NCBI GenBank assembly: GCA_020061705.1
Contig: JAGUXT010000017.1
Location: 1-40,577, forward strand
Source of the DNA: Halothiobacillus sp.
GTDB taxonomy: Bacteria; Pseudomonadota; Gammaproteobacteria; Halothiobacillales; Halothiobacillaceae
Length of the DNA: 40,577 nucleotides
Direction of reading: 5' to 3'
The notes beneath the pieces are model-generated. The model was given only the letters and a program-made list of their open reading frames with translations, did not search any database and was not told the DNA's origin. This document shows positions 1 to 8,793 of the stretch, piece by piece. Position numbers and translations under genes: made by a program. Each line of letters begins with the position of its first letter. The first letter of the stretch is position 1.

Positions 1-197
1 CCTATTCCTACTAAGCCCTCCGACACTCACACGTGACGGGGGGCTTATACTTTGCACTTCTTGAAAGTAGAAAGAGCAGAGTGACAATGCGTTGTCGTAA
101 GTTAAGTCCTGTCTCTAACGCAGGTCGTTGAATAGATTTAACTTAGTGCCTTTGGATAAACGTGTTAAAACGAGCCTAAATATTCTAGGACAGAGCT

Positions 198-389
198 GTG
201 AACCGTGTATTCAAGTGGACGTTGGTAATTGGTATTGTGGTGACATTGTCTGGCGTGATAGCTGGATTTACGACGATGTTTATGGGGTTGGATAACTTTG
301 CACTGTATTTTATTGGTGTGGTGCCAATTGGCTTCTTGTTTGTATTTGCCGCACTGACGGGTTGGATTATGGCAGGCGGAAAGTAAGCA
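198..389 (+). CDS. small two-helix membrane protein, unknown function
   Basis: A 62-residue protein with two hydrophobic stretches (about residues 7-28 and 37-59) separated by a short polar turn; it is probably an inner-membrane protein. The start is GTG at 198, preceded by AGGA at 187-190 with a 7-base spacer, which is good support for translation. The stop is at 387-389. I recognise no family. It faces xerC convergently, with about 25 bp between them. The 197 bases before it show no gene. Confidence 0.6.
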
Positions 390-415
390 CACGCTGGCTT
401 CAACGTATAAGTGCT

Positions 416-1369
416 TCAGTCAGTTTTGTTGTTCAGTCTGGCACGCGGGTGGGCAGAATCATAGATTGTGGCTAAATGCTGAAAATCGAGGTGGGTGTAA
501 ATTTGGGTGGTACTCAGGTTTTCATGGCCGAGCAATTCCTGCACCGCGCGAAGGTCGCTGCTGTTTTGCAAAAAGTGGCTGGCACACGCGTGGCGGAGCA
601 TGTGAGGATGCACTTTTCCGGATAATCCATTGTGTCGCGCGAGGCGGTTGAGACGCTCCTGCACATTACGTGGACTTATGCGGCTGCGACGCTGGCTGAG
701 GAAGAGAGCGGACTCTGTGGGCGTAGCGTAAGCATTGCGCAAGGTAAGCCACAGTCGTATTGCTTTGATTGAGGCTTCGCCCAAGGGATTGATGCGTGTC
801 TTTTGTCCCTTGCCGAAAATGCGTATTTCCCCGGTGCTCAGGTCTAGATCCTGAAGATTCAATCCGCACACTTCTGCCAAACGTAATCCACTGCCGTACA
901 TGAGTTCGAGCATGGCAAGGTCGCGTATTTCGAGCGGGTCTTCGGTGCTGCGGTCAAGGAGTTGCGGTATGGTATCTATCTCCAGCGTTGAGGGTAGATG
1001 GCGCGAGGCGCGTGGAAGGCGCAATCCTTGGCTGGGATCGTTGACTATCAGGTTTTGTTGGCGCAGATATTTGAACAAGGCACGCACTGCGGCTAGACGA
1101 CGGCTTAGGGAGCGTGGGGCAAGTCCTTGTGCATGACGTTTCGCCAGCCAGAGTTTTAGATCGGCGGCTCTTACGTGTTGCCAGTCTGTGAGTTTTTCTG
1201 TTCCAAAGAAGCTCCACGCATCGTGGATGTCTCTGCGGTAGGCAAATCGAGTATGCGGCGAGGTGTTGCGCGCACTGAGTTCGTACAGGAAGGCATCAAG
1301 CTGGGGTACGGTTCCTGCCCCATGAGGCGAAATCTTGGCTGAAAGTGCGTTGCCCTGTTCCCGCTTCAT
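416..1369 (-). CDS. xerC: tyrosine recombinase XerC
   Basis: Site-specific recombinase that acts with XerD at chromosomal dif sites to resolve dimers. The 317-residue protein has an N-terminal SAM-like core-binding domain (about 20-105) and a C-terminal catalytic domain. All catalytic residues are visible: R163 (GSGLRLAE), K187 (FGKGQK), H256 and R259 (HMLR), H282 (GHENLSTT) and the nucleophile Y291 (QIYTH). It lies 19 bp downstream of the DUF484 gene, in the order dapF-DUF484-xerC known from E. coli and Pseudomonas, so this is the housekeeping XerC and not a phage integrase. No clear ribosome-binding site precedes the chosen ATG, so the exact N terminus is uncertain. Confidence 0.95.
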   Translation of the reverse strand: MKREQGNALSAKISPHGAGTVPQLDAFLYELSARNTSPHTRFAYRRDIHDAWSFFGTEKLTDWQHVRAADLKLWLAKRHAQGLAPRSLSRRLAAVRALFKYLRQQNLIVNDPSQGLRLPRASRHLPSTLEIDTIPQLLDRSTEDPLEIRDLAMLELMYGSGLRLAEVCGLNLQDLDLSTGEIRIFGKGQKTRINPLGEASIKAIRLWLTLRNAYATPTESALFLSQRRSRISPRNVQERLNRLARHNGLSGKVHPHMLRHACASHFLQNSSDLRAVQELLGHENLSTTQIYTHLDFQHLATIYDSAHPRARLNNKTD

Positions 1370-1388
1370 GGCATTTTTGTGAGCGATC

Positions 1389-2177
1389 TTAAACGCTCGG
1401 TAAGCTTAGGCGCGCCAAGCTTGCACTGACCAGCTCACTGATTTGTTCCAGAAATAGCTTGCCCATGTCGGGGCTGAAGCCTTGTGGATTGCGTTTAATC
1501 AGGAGCAGTGTGCCGAGGCGCTCGGTGGATAGGCTGGCTTGGTCGATTGTGCGCATTGCATAAATGGGAATGACGGCAGTTGATCCAGTTTCAGGTAGGC
1601 CATGCCGCCGTAAAATTTGACGCAGATCATTGTTATTACGTGGAATTTGAGGCGAGCTCAAGTCAGCAAGCGATTCCCAGGCGGTGGCAAGCGCACTGCC
1701 AATATTGCTTTCAAAATCGAGCTCTGGGCATTGTGCATACAATGCCTGCACGCTGGCTGAGCGGCGATCAAGGTGGAGCAGTGCTGCGGCTAGGTCAAAA
1801 TTGAGGCACAAATGTTCGCGCAATGTTTGCAGCATCAAACAGGGGCTATGTGCGCTGATGAGGTGCACAGCTAAGCGGTGCAGATGAAGTGAGCGGTACT
1901 CGTTAGCTTGAGCTTCACTGTGCAAATTGTGCAGTGCTTTTTCCAGCATATTTTGCTTTTCACGCAACAACTCACTTTGTCGACCAACAAGCGAAAGTGT
2001 GCCGTTGTCGGCTTGGGGCAGGCGTATCGAGGTGAGCAGGTGCTCGTTCGTGATAAAAAAATCAGGATGATCTTGCAGAAATTGACTCACCTCTTCGGCG
2101 TTCACCACATGCTTTGGTTCTATACTCTGCACGGGATTTTCGGTATGCGGGTGGATGTTCACTAACGATGCGCTCAT
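1389..2177 (-). CDS. DUF484 family protein
   Basis: A 262-residue protein of the DUF484 (YigA-like) family. The N terminus has the typical [14 protein letters not shown] motif (about residues 28-41) and a coiled-coil stretch near 60-95. A GAF-like C-terminal half follows. The biochemical role of the family is not established. Its start codon overlaps the dapF stop by 4 bases (ATGA) and xerC follows, so the three genes are probably one transcript. Confidence 0.9.
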   Translation of the reverse strand: MSASLVNIHPHTENPVQSIEPKHVVNAEEVSQFLQDHPDFFITNEHLLTSIRLPQADNGTLSLVGRQSELLREKQNMLEKALHNLHSEAQANEYRSLHLHRLAVHLISAHSPCLMLQTLREHLCLNFDLAAALLHLDRRSASVQALYAQCPELDFESNIGSALATAWESLADLSSPQIPRNNNDLRQILRRHGLPETGSTAVIPIYAMRTIDQASLSTERLGTLLLIKRNPQGFSPDMGKLFLEQISELVSASLARLSLPSV

Positions 2178-3004
2178 AAGTCGATATACCCTGTAAATAC
2201 ACGGCTTGCCGGCCCGGTCATGATGACCGGGTGGCCTTCACCCGCCCAATGAATGGATAGTTGCCCACCGGGCAGGTCAACGCGCACCTCATCAGACAAC
2301 CAGCCGTGTAAGTGCCCGGCAACCACCGCCGCGCACGCACCCGTGCCGCAGGCGAGAGTTTCTCCCGCACCGCGTTCGTACACGCGCAAGCGAATGTGAT
2401 CGGTTGCGAGAACCTGCATAAAACCAACATTGGTTCGTTTGGGAAAGCGTGGGTGAGTTTCAATGAGAGCCCCTAGTTCCTTTACTGGGGCAACATCAAG
2501 ATCGTCGACACGCAGTACGGCGTGGGGGTTGCCCATTGAAACAACGCTGATGCTGTGTGTTTCCTGATGCACGCCAAGCGGATAACTCAGGCTGCGTTCG
2601 GGAGCTAGAAAAGGAATATCCGAAGGGTCAAAATGCGGCTCACCCATATTGACCCGTACCTGGCCGTTGGCTTCGATATGTAGAACGATAATGCCGGAGG
2701 CCGTTTCCACTGGAATAGTGTCGGCGGAGGTTAAGCCTTCATCACGTACGAAGCGTGCAAAACAACGCGCACCGTTGCCGCATTGTTCAACTTCACTGCC
2801 ATCAGCGTTGAAAATGCGGTAACGAAATAAGGCATTGTGGTTCTGGCTGGCTTCGACTAGTAGTAATTGATCGCAGCCGATGCCGAAGTGACGGTCGGCC
2901 AAAAAGCATACCTGTTCGGTACTTAGGGTTATGTTTTGGCGCACGCCATCGATGACAACAAAATCATTGCCGAGGCCGTGCATTTTTACGAAGCGTAACG
3001 ACAT
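2174..3004 (-). CDS. dapF: diaminopimelate epimerase
   Basis: Converts LL-diaminopimelate to the meso form for lysine and peptidoglycan synthesis, in the cytoplasm. The 276-residue length is normal. Both catalytic cysteines are present: C75 in EQCGNGARC and C219 in ACGTGACA. The N-terminal [15 protein letters not shown] motif is intact. The usual upstream partner lysA is absent; instead moaA lies 82 bp upstream on the same strand. The ribosome-binding site before ATG 3004 is weak. Confidence 0.97.
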   Translation of the reverse strand: MSLRFVKMHGLGNDFVVIDGVRQNITLSTEQVCFLADRHFGIGCDQLLLVEASQNHNALFRYRIFNADGSEVEQCGNGARCFARFVRDEGLTSADTIPVETASGIIVLHIEANGQVRVNMGEPHFDPSDIPFLAPERSLSYPLGVHQETHSISVVSMGNPHAVLRVDDLDVAPVKELGALIETHPRFPKRTNVGFMQVLATDHIRLRVYERGAGETLACGTGACAAVVAGHLHGWLSDEVRVDLPGGQLSIHWAGEGHPVIMTGPASRVFTGYIDL

Positions 3005-3086
3005 AATTCGAGGGGCTTAGAGTGCAAGATGCCTTGGATTATAGCCTTAATCAGCGCGGGCGGTGGGCGTGCATTTGCGGCGTTTA

Positions 3087-4091
3087 TTAACCACCGGTCA
3101 TCGACATGAAGCGCACGATTTGCTCCGGCTTTTCGCTGAACTCGTGGCGTTCTGGCTTGAGTCCGATCGCGGCGATAAGAGCCTCTTTAAGTTCGTCGTC
3201 GGGGATGCCACGGCGCAGCAGGTCGCGTAGCGGATAATTGTGTTCTTGTCCGAGGCACATATACAGCGTGCCATCGACGGATAATCGTACCCGATTGCAG
3301 GTTTCGCAAAAATGCTGCGAGATGGGCGTAATAAAGCCGATATGGGTATTCGTGCCCGCCACGCGCAAATAACGCGCCGGGCCGCCACCGTAGATCAGGC
3401 CGCTATCTACCGAACCGTCGATGGTGGGGATTAAATCAAAACGCTGAGTGAGCTGCTTTTTGACCGTTTGTAGATCGAGATAATGGTCGCTTGCATTGCG
3501 TCCGGTATCACCCATGGGCATGGTCTCAATCATGCGCAAGGTGAAGCCGTGTTCGACACAGAATTCAAGCATGTCGCCGATTTCATCATCGTTGACACCC
3601 TTCATCGCCACCATATTGATTTTGATGGGCGTGAATCCTTCGGCCTTGGCCGTGAGGATGCCGTCGAGCACCTTGTCAAGGCGGCCTTGGGTAATGTCCT
3701 TGAAGCGTTCGGGGCGCAGCGTGTCAAGGCTGATATTGAGGCGATCAACACCCGCCTGGCGCAGGGCGTGCGCTTGTTTGCTCAGGCGGGTGGCGTTGGT
3801 CGACAGGGAAATGTCCTGGACACCAACGTCGTGTTTGAGGCGGCGGGCAAGGTCATCCACGTCTTTGCGTACCAATGGTTCACCGCCAGTAATGCGCACG
3901 CGCTTCAAACCCATGTCGTGCATTAGGCCGACAACGCGCTCGATTTCATCAAAGGTGAGCCAATGCGCCGGTTCTTCAAAGTCGTTGAAGCCTTCGGGCA
4001 TGCAATAAAAGCAACGCAGGTCGCAGCGATCAGTCACTGACAGACGCAGGTATTCGATTTTGCGTCCAAAAGGATCGACCAAAGTATGCAC
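3087..4091 (-). CDS. moaA: GTP 3',8-cyclase MoaA
   Basis: Radical SAM enzyme for the first step of molybdenum-cofactor synthesis, converting GTP to 3',8-cyclo-GTP. The 334-residue protein has the radical-SAM cluster cysteines C23, C27 and C30 (CDLRCFYC), the TGGEPL motif near 68-73, the second cluster ligands C262, C265 and C279, and the catalytic C-terminal Gly-Gly. Its partner moaC lies about 2.2 kb away in a separate same-strand cluster. The cofactor made would serve SoxC, encoded at 8.8 kb. I looked upstream for a molybdenum-cofactor riboswitch and could not support one. Confidence 0.97.
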   Translation of the reverse strand: MHTLVDPFGRKIEYLRLSVTDRCDLRCFYCMPEGFNDFEEPAHWLTFDEIERVVGLMHDMGLKRVRITGGEPLVRKDVDDLARRLKHDVGVQDISLSTNATRLSKQAHALRQAGVDRLNISLDTLRPERFKDITQGRLDKVLDGILTAKAEGFTPIKINMVAMKGVNDDEIGDMLEFCVEHGFTLRMIETMPMGDTGRNASDHYLDLQTVKKQLTQRFDLIPTIDGSVDSGLIYGGGPARYLRVAGTNTHIGFITPISQHFCETCNRVRLSVDGTLYMCLGQEHNYPLRDLLRRGIPDDELKEALIAAIGLKPERHEFSEKPEQIVRFMSMTGG

Positions 4092-4161
4092 GTTGCCTAA
4101 CCTCGTATTGTTTGCTCAGCTACAACGATAGGCATTTATGACTATATTGTAAAACGCTAAT

Positions 4162-4311
4162 TTACGATGATGAATCAATCTTCTTTATCAAGCGCGTCAA
4201 GCTTTGGGCGGAGTCAGGCATGAACCATCCGAGGATGGGTGTGCGTTTCATGCCTGCGTGCAGGAGTCGTTGTATTTCTTCGGGTATAACGATAGATGAA
4301 AAAAATGGCAT
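4162..4311 (-). CDS. possible 49-residue small protein upstream of moaA
   Basis: An uninterrupted 49-codon frame from ATG 4311 to TAA at 4162-4164, on the moaA strand and 70 bp upstream of it. The peptide contains PEEIQRLLHAGMKRTP near its middle, looks soluble with a likely amphipathic helix, and ends KKIDSSS. It starts in the region just before the divergent channel gene. No strong ribosome-binding site is visible. DNA inside the frame also forms a near-perfect stem (4215-4256), so a structured RNA is an alternative reading. I recognise no family. Confidence 0.35.
   Translation of the reverse strand: MPFFSSIVIPEEIQRLLHAGMKRTPILGWFMPDSAQSLTRLIKKIDSSS
4215..4256. repeat. nested stem-loop upstream of moaA
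   Basis: CAGGCATGAA (4215-4224) pairs perfectly with TTCATGCCTG (4247-4256). Inside it CCATCC (4225-4230) pairs with GGATGG (4233-4238) across GA, leaving an 8-base bulge. It lies inside the possible 49-codon frame and between moaA and the divergent mscS-type gene. No T-run follows, so it is not an obvious terminator. Confidence 0.5.
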
Positions 4312-4374
4312 TGCAAGTTTTTTCTGCTTGTATGATTGGGGAAGTGTGTCACTAGCTCAAAGGTACGGATCGTC

Positions 4375-6027
4375 ATGGCTATCTCCCGCGTAATCTCGTC
4401 TGGCTTGTTTGCTTTCTATGCGCTGTGCGCCGTGCTGTTTGCACTTCTAGGCTTGTCTTCGTCGGCGTTTGCAGCCGACGAGACCGGGTCGGTGGTACAG
4501 ACAGCGCCGGTCAGACTGGATGGCGTAGACCTGTTCGTGGTGAGGGGACTATCTTCCCTGCCTGCGGAAAAGCGAGCGGCCAACATCGCCAAGCGTATCG
4601 AGGGCATTGCAACGGATCACTTGATTTCTCCAGACATGTTGCGTGTGGAGTCCAAGGATGAATTTGACTCGATTTATGCGGGTGATCGTCTTGTGGTCAC
4701 CCTGGTCGAAGCCGATGCCAAGGTTGAAGGGGTCAAGTTGCATACCCTGGCTTATGCAACCACTGCCGTGATCGGCGAGGCCATCACGCGCTACCGCGAT
4801 GAACGTCACCCTCGCGCCCTGCTTATCAAGCTGGCCTGGGCGATTGGGTACGCGCTTGGACTGGTGCTTGTGGTTTATTTGCTGCTACGTTTCAGGTCGT
4901 GGTCCATCCGTTTCATCGAGTCCCGTCTGCAACAGCGGATGGCGGCTTTGGAAAACGCTTCACGCAGCATCGTGCGGGCGCAGCAGGTCTGGAGAGTCGC
5001 CGAGGCGCTATTGATGTTCACGGTTGGCTTGCTGATGGTGATTGTGGTTGCGCTGGGGGTAAGCGAGGTGCTGTCACTGTTTCCGTGGACGCGCGGTATT
5101 GGAATAGCGCTGCATGATGCGCTAGTGATGCCGCTGTTTGGTGCTGGGCAGGCATTCATGAGTTATTTGCCCAAGCTGGTCACGTTGTTGTTGATCGTCT
5201 TGCTGTTCAGTTTCCTGTTGAAGATGATGCGCACCACCTTCGAGGCCATTGAGCAGGGGCGTTTGCAGCTCAAGGGCTTTGACCCCGAGTGGACATGGCC
5301 GACGTACAGGCTGATGCGTTTTGGCGTGCTGGCCTTTGCGGTGGTGATGGCCTACCCGTTCATCCCCGGCTCGCAGTCGGAAGCGTTCAAGGGGATGACG
5401 ATCCTGCTCGGTGTGCTGATTTCGATTGGCTCATCGTCGATCATTTCCAATATTGTTGCTGGGTACAGCATGACCTATCGGCGCGCCTTCTCGATTGGCG
5501 ACCGCATTCGTGTCGGCGAGACGCTGGGCGATGTGACGGAGCGTCGCTTGCTGGTGACACATGTCATGACACCTAAAAATGAGGAAGTGGTGATTCCAAA
5601 CTCAATTATCTTGAGTAGCGAGATCGTGAATTACAGCACGATGGCTAAACAGGACGGGGTCATTGTCAGTTCCACAGTGGGGATTGGCTACGACACTCCT
5701 TGGCGGCAAGTGGAGTCGATGTTGTTGCTCGCGGCTTCGCGTACCCTGGGTAAAAAGCCGGGCTCCACGTCGTTTGTACGGCAGAAGTCGCTGAACAGCT
5801 TTGATGTGACGTATGAAGTGTATGTGTTTTGCGACAAGGCGCAGCAGATGCCCGTGTTATTGACGGAGTTGAATCGGCAAATCCTGGATGTATTTAACGA
5901 GTATGGGGTGCAAATCATGACGCCGAGTTATGAAAGCGACCCGGATACAGTCAAAATTGTGCCCAGGGATCAATGGTATGCCGAACCCGCCCAGCCTCCC
6001 GCTAACCCTCAGGCGGGTGCAGCTTAA
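4375..6027 (+). CDS. MscS-family mechanosensitive ion channel
   Basis: A 550-residue membrane channel of the MscS superfamily, opening under membrane tension to release solutes in hypo-osmotic shock. I start it at ATG 4375 because a signal peptide follows directly (hydrophobic run, then SSAFA before ADE). A TTG 13 codons upstream would place a charged tail before it. A periplasmic domain (about 35-150) is followed by several membrane helices. The MscS core has SIGDRIRVGETLGDVTE and VVIPNSIILSSEIVNYS, typical of the pore-proximal beta domain. The C-terminal tail is proline and alanine rich. It stands alone, divergent from moaA. Confidence 0.9.
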   Translation: MAISRVISSGLFAFYALCAVLFALLGLSSSAFAADETGSVVQTAPVRLDGVDLFVVRGLSSLPAEKRAANIAKRIEGIATDHLISPDMLRVESKDEFDSIYAGDRLVVTLVEADAKVEGVKLHTLAYATTAVIGEAITRYRDERHPRALLIKLAWAIGYALGLVLVVYLLLRFRSWSIRFIESRLQQRMAALENASRSIVRAQQVWRVAEALLMFTVGLLMVIVVALGVSEVLSLFPWTRGIGIALHDALVMPLFGAGQAFMSYLPKLVTLLLIVLLFSFLLKMMRTTFEAIEQGRLQLKGFDPEWTWPTYRLMRFGVLAFAVVMAYPFIPGSQSEAFKGMTILLGVLISIGSSSIISNIVAGYSMTYRRAFSIGDRIRVGETLGDVTERRLLVTHVMTPKNEEVVIPNSIILSSEIVNYSTMAKQDGVIVSSTVGIGYDTPWRQVESMLLLAASRTLGKKPGSTSFVRQKSLNSFDVTYEVYVFCDKAQQMPVLLTELNRQILDVFNEYGVQIMTPSYESDPDTVKIVPRDQWYAEPAQPPANPQAGAA

Positions 6028-6050
6028 TCGCTGCGGTTCAGGTTGCCATT

Positions 6051-6285
6051 GCAGCCTGTCGGACTTAAGCCGATCTGGCTGCAAAAGCTTGCTGAATCCT
6101 TCCCTGCATTCCGCCCTTCGGGTGATGCTTCGCATCCCAACGCCGCTCCAGGCGGCGCTTTTCTGGCCGGTTCATATCTCACCGATTTTTTAGCCCATAG
6201 TCCCTGCAATTGCCGAAAAAAAATCGGCATTGCTATCCTCGGTCGGCGACTTTTTCGCTACAGCCGCTCAAGTCCGACAGGCTGC
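6051..6285. mobile_element. MITE-like element with 16-bp or longer terminal inverted repeats
   Basis: GCAGCCTGTCGGACTT at 6051-6066 is exactly matched in inverse orientation at 6270-6285, and the similarity continues inward (AAGCCG against GAGCGG). The 235-bp body has no credible gene and contains a further A/T-rich hairpin (CCGATTTTTT paired with AAAAAAATCGG). Ends, size and lack of a gene fit a non-autonomous transposable element. It fills the gap between the channel gene and moaC and reaches the moaC stop codon. I see no clear target-site duplication. Confidence 0.7.
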
Positions 6286-6779
6286 TAGGGCTGCATCTGC
6301 CAATGCCCGCTCTTGCCGCCCTTCTTTTCCACAACACCAATGCGATCAATCACCATGCCGCGATCGACCGCTTTGCACATGTCGTAAATCGTTAGCGCGG
6401 CGGTGCTGGCGGCCATGAGCGCTTCCATTTCGACACCGGTTTGTCCCTTGAGGGCACAGGTGGCGATGATGTGGATGCAGTTTTCTTCAGGCATGGGGTG
6501 CAAAGCCACCTCCACCTTGGTTAGCAGCAGCGGATGGCACAGCGGAATCAGATCCGGCGTGCGCTTGGCCGCCATAATGCCTGCCACGCGTGCCACGGCG
6601 AGCACGTCGCCCTTTTTGTGCTTGCCTTCGGTTATTAACGCCAGAGTTTCCGGCTGCATGCGCACAATGGCTTGCGCGGTGGCCTCGCGGTGGGTTTCTG
6701 CTTTGTCACCGACATCGACCATGCGTGCCGCGCCGCTTTCGTCAATGTGGGTCAATTTTGGGGAAGTCGGTTCGATCAT
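6285..6779 (-). CDS. moaC: cyclic pyranopterin monophosphate synthase MoaC
   Basis: Completes the first stage of molybdenum-cofactor synthesis after MoaA. The 164-residue protein carries the family motifs [35 protein letters not shown] and GGKSGHW. The family usually ends soon after the last motif. Here QMQP follows and the TAG stop (6285-6287) overlaps the right end of the MITE-like element by one base. The start ATG overlaps the moeA stop (ATGA), so it is translationally coupled as the last gene of moaE-moeA-moaC. Confidence 0.96.
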   Translation of the reverse strand: MIEPTSPKLTHIDESGAARMVDVGDKAETHREATAQAIVRMQPETLALITEGKHKKGDVLAVARVAGIMAAKRTPDLIPLCHPLLLTKVEVALHPMPEENCIHIIATCALKGQTGVEMEALMAASTAALTIYDMCKAVDRGMVIDRIGVVEKKGGKSGHWQMQP

Positions 6780-7978
6780 GCCAAAAGCTCGCTTAATAAA
6801 TGGACGCTCACCAAGTCGCCCGGGTGGATAAGGGTGTTTTCCGGCAGTTCAACCAAGGCTTCTGCCCAACTCAGGGAGCTTAAAATGCCGGAACCCTGGT
6901 TGACATACAGTTCAATGCTTTGCTCAGGTGTGATGCGCCCGCGTGCAAACTCGCATCGGTCACTCGTCCGCGTGGTGCTGAATGCGGCAGGCAGGCGCAA
7001 TGGGCGCAAGTCTCCAACCTGCGCACCCATGCGCTTGAGCAGAAAGGGGCGGGCAAACAGCGTGAAGACGGCAAAGCCTGACACCGGGTTGCCCGGCAGA
7101 CCGATAAATGGCGTGTCCTCCACATACCCGAAGGCCAGCGGTTTGCCCGGCTTCATGCGTACTTTCCAGAGATCAATGCGTCCGAGCGACTCGACGGCGG
7201 CCTTGATATGGTCTTCGTCGCCGACGGATACGCCGCCCGAGGTGAGAATGACATCACATTCGCCCGCGATCTGCGCCAGAGCATCGCGCGTGGCTACAAA
7301 ATTATCCGGTAAATGAATTTGATGGCTAATCTGGCAACCCAGTTGACGGAGTAATCCATGTAATAACGTGGCGTTGGCGTTGTAAATGCAACCGGGGCGC
7401 AGTGGTAGGCCTGGAACGGTGACTTCATCGCCTGACGTGAGTAGAGCAACGCGCAAGGGCTCGAAGACTTTAAGATGACTTACGCCTGATGAGGCGATAA
7501 GCCCAAGGTTGGCTGGGCTAAGGCGCGTACCGCGTGTGACCAGGATTTGACCGGCATGGAAGTCGGCGCCTCGGCGGCGCACATCATCGAAAGGGGTGGG
7601 GTGCACACTGAAGTGAACCCGTTCGCCTGTGTGTGTGGCGGCTTCTTGCGCCACGATGGCATCGGCTCCGCTGGGCAGGGCGGCTCCGGTGAAAATGCGT
7701 GCGGCCTCACCTTGGCCTAGTGGCAGCCCTACCGAGCCAGCGGCAATGCGTTGCGTGACGTGAAGACGCGTTTCGCCGTTGGGCGCAAGGTCAACCGTAG
7801 CAATGGCATAACCGTCGAGTATGCTCACATCGCTCGGCGGCGAGTCGCAGAGCGCGTGCACATCCTCAGCCAGCACATGGTTTAAGCCTTCATCCAGGGG
7901 GCATTGGGTAAGGCGATGAATCGGTATAGCTGCGTCAATCAGTTGGCGACGTGCGGCTGCGAAATCCAGCATGCTCAA
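6776..7978 (-). CDS. moeA: molybdopterin molybdotransferase MoeA
   Basis: Inserts molybdate into adenylylated molybdopterin. The 400-residue length is normal. Visible motifs are SILDGYAI (about 48-55), [25 protein letters not shown], the core [13 protein letters not shown] and [12 protein letters not shown]. It is flanked by 4-base overlaps with moaE upstream and moaC downstream, so the three genes form a tight operon. The mogA/moaB and moaD functions must be encoded elsewhere. Confidence 0.96.
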   Translation of the reverse strand: MSMLDFAAARRQLIDAAIPIHRLTQCPLDEGLNHVLAEDVHALCDSPPSDVSILDGYAIATVDLAPNGETRLHVTQRIAAGSVGLPLGQGEAARIFTGAALPSGADAIVAQEAATHTGERVHFSVHPTPFDDVRRRGADFHAGQILVTRGTRLSPANLGLIASSGVSHLKVFEPLRVALLTSGDEVTVPGLPLRPGCIYNANATLLHGLLRQLGCQISHQIHLPDNFVATRDALAQIAGECDVILTSGGVSVGDEDHIKAAVESLGRIDLWKVRMKPGKPLAFGYVEDTPFIGLPGNPVSGFAVFTLFARPFLLKRMGAQVGDLRPLRLPAAFSTTRTSDRCEFARGRITPEQSIELYVNQGSGILSSLSWAEALVELPENTLIHPGDLVSVHLLSELLA

Positions 7979-8433
7979 TCCTTGTCCCAGCGTGCGGCGG
8001 CATCAAAATCACTCTCACGTGCATCCACCCAATGCGCACCTTCGGGCGTGGCCTCCTTCTTCCAAAAAGGTGCACGCGTTTTAAGATAGTCCATGATGTA
8101 TTCGCAGGCCTCAAACGCGGCATGACGATGGCGACTGGCGACCGCCACCATGACGATTTGATCGCAAGGCTGCAAAACGCCGACACGGTGGATGATGCTC
8201 ACGCCGTTGAGCGGCCAGCGCGCGCGAGCCTTGGCTTCGATGGCTTCCAGTGCGTGCTCGGTCATGCCCGGATAGTGTTCAAGCTCCATCGTACTGATCT
8301 GGCTGTCGTGATGAATATCGCGCACCGTGCCCAAAAAGGCCGCGACCGCGCCAATATCGCTTTGCCCAGCGCGAAGCTGATGAATTTCCACACCGAGGTC
8401 GAAGTCTTCAATTTGCACCCGCACCATCGTCAT
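7975..8433 (-). CDS. moaE: molybdopterin synthase catalytic subunit MoaE
   Basis: Large subunit of molybdopterin synthase, which converts cyclic pyranopterin monophosphate to molybdopterin using sulfur carried by MoaD. The 152-residue protein has GAVAAFLGTVRD near 28-39, LEHYPGM near 52-58, the HRVG motif and APFWKKE, the region of the active-site lysines. It is first in moaE-moeA-moaC. The start could be ATG 8433 or ATG 8427; neither has a clear ribosome-binding site. MoaD, usually encoded next to moaE, is not in the window. Confidence 0.95.
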   Translation of the reverse strand: MTMVRVQIEDFDLGVEIHQLRAGQSDIGAVAAFLGTVRDIHHDSQISTMELEHYPGMTEHALEAIEAKARARWPLNGVSIIHRVGVLQPCDQIVMVAVASRHRHAAFEACEYIMDYLKTRAPFWKKEATPEGAHWVDARESDFDAAARWDKD

Positions 8434-8793
8434 GCACCGTATTATTCAATATGAGTTATGCATCATGCCGCATGGGGCTTGCCAAGGAAATATGTCAAAG
8501 AAACGGGCATAAATTCAAGCTTAAGTAGCATCAAAAGATTAGCAATTGCTGATATTCAAAAGAAACGGTATTCTGAGCGACCATTGAACAAGGCTTTGTG
8601 TGGCGATTTTTTATGCCAAATAAGCCAAGTCAATTTGCTTGTGCCCTAGGCGCAGGTAGAGACTTGAGGGCGAAGGCATTATTTTTGATGCCTAATGTCA
8701 AGCCTGTGATCCTGATAGTGTGCAAACTAAGGACTCAGGTAGGCGCGGGATTTCTCCGCAATTCATAGAATTGCTAACGTGCAGGAGTGAGCA
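8434..8793. promoter_or_regulatory. divergent control region between moaE and soxC
   Basis: 360 bp without a credible gene between divergent moaE and soxC. It holds a small hairpin GGCAT/ATGCC (8675-8692) and a perfect 7+7 inverted repeat GCAATTC-ATA-GAATTGC (8758-8774), ending about 20 bases before the soxC start. AGGAG, the soxC ribosome-binding site, follows shortly after. The inverted repeat could be an operator for a sulfur-responsive regulator; none is encoded nearby, so this is inference. Confidence 0.45.

Noticed and set aside
3483-4008. Two overlapping plus-strand frames of 147 and 170 codons
   Set aside because: Both are antisense to moaA and show no domain features.
4092-4335. Molybdenum-cofactor riboswitch upstream of moaA
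   Set aside because: The visible stem does not match the known conserved core, and part of it lies in a possible small coding frame.
8458-8649. 63-codon frame between moaE and soxC
   Set aside because: No ribosome-binding site and no recognisable sequence; it lies in a divergent control region.
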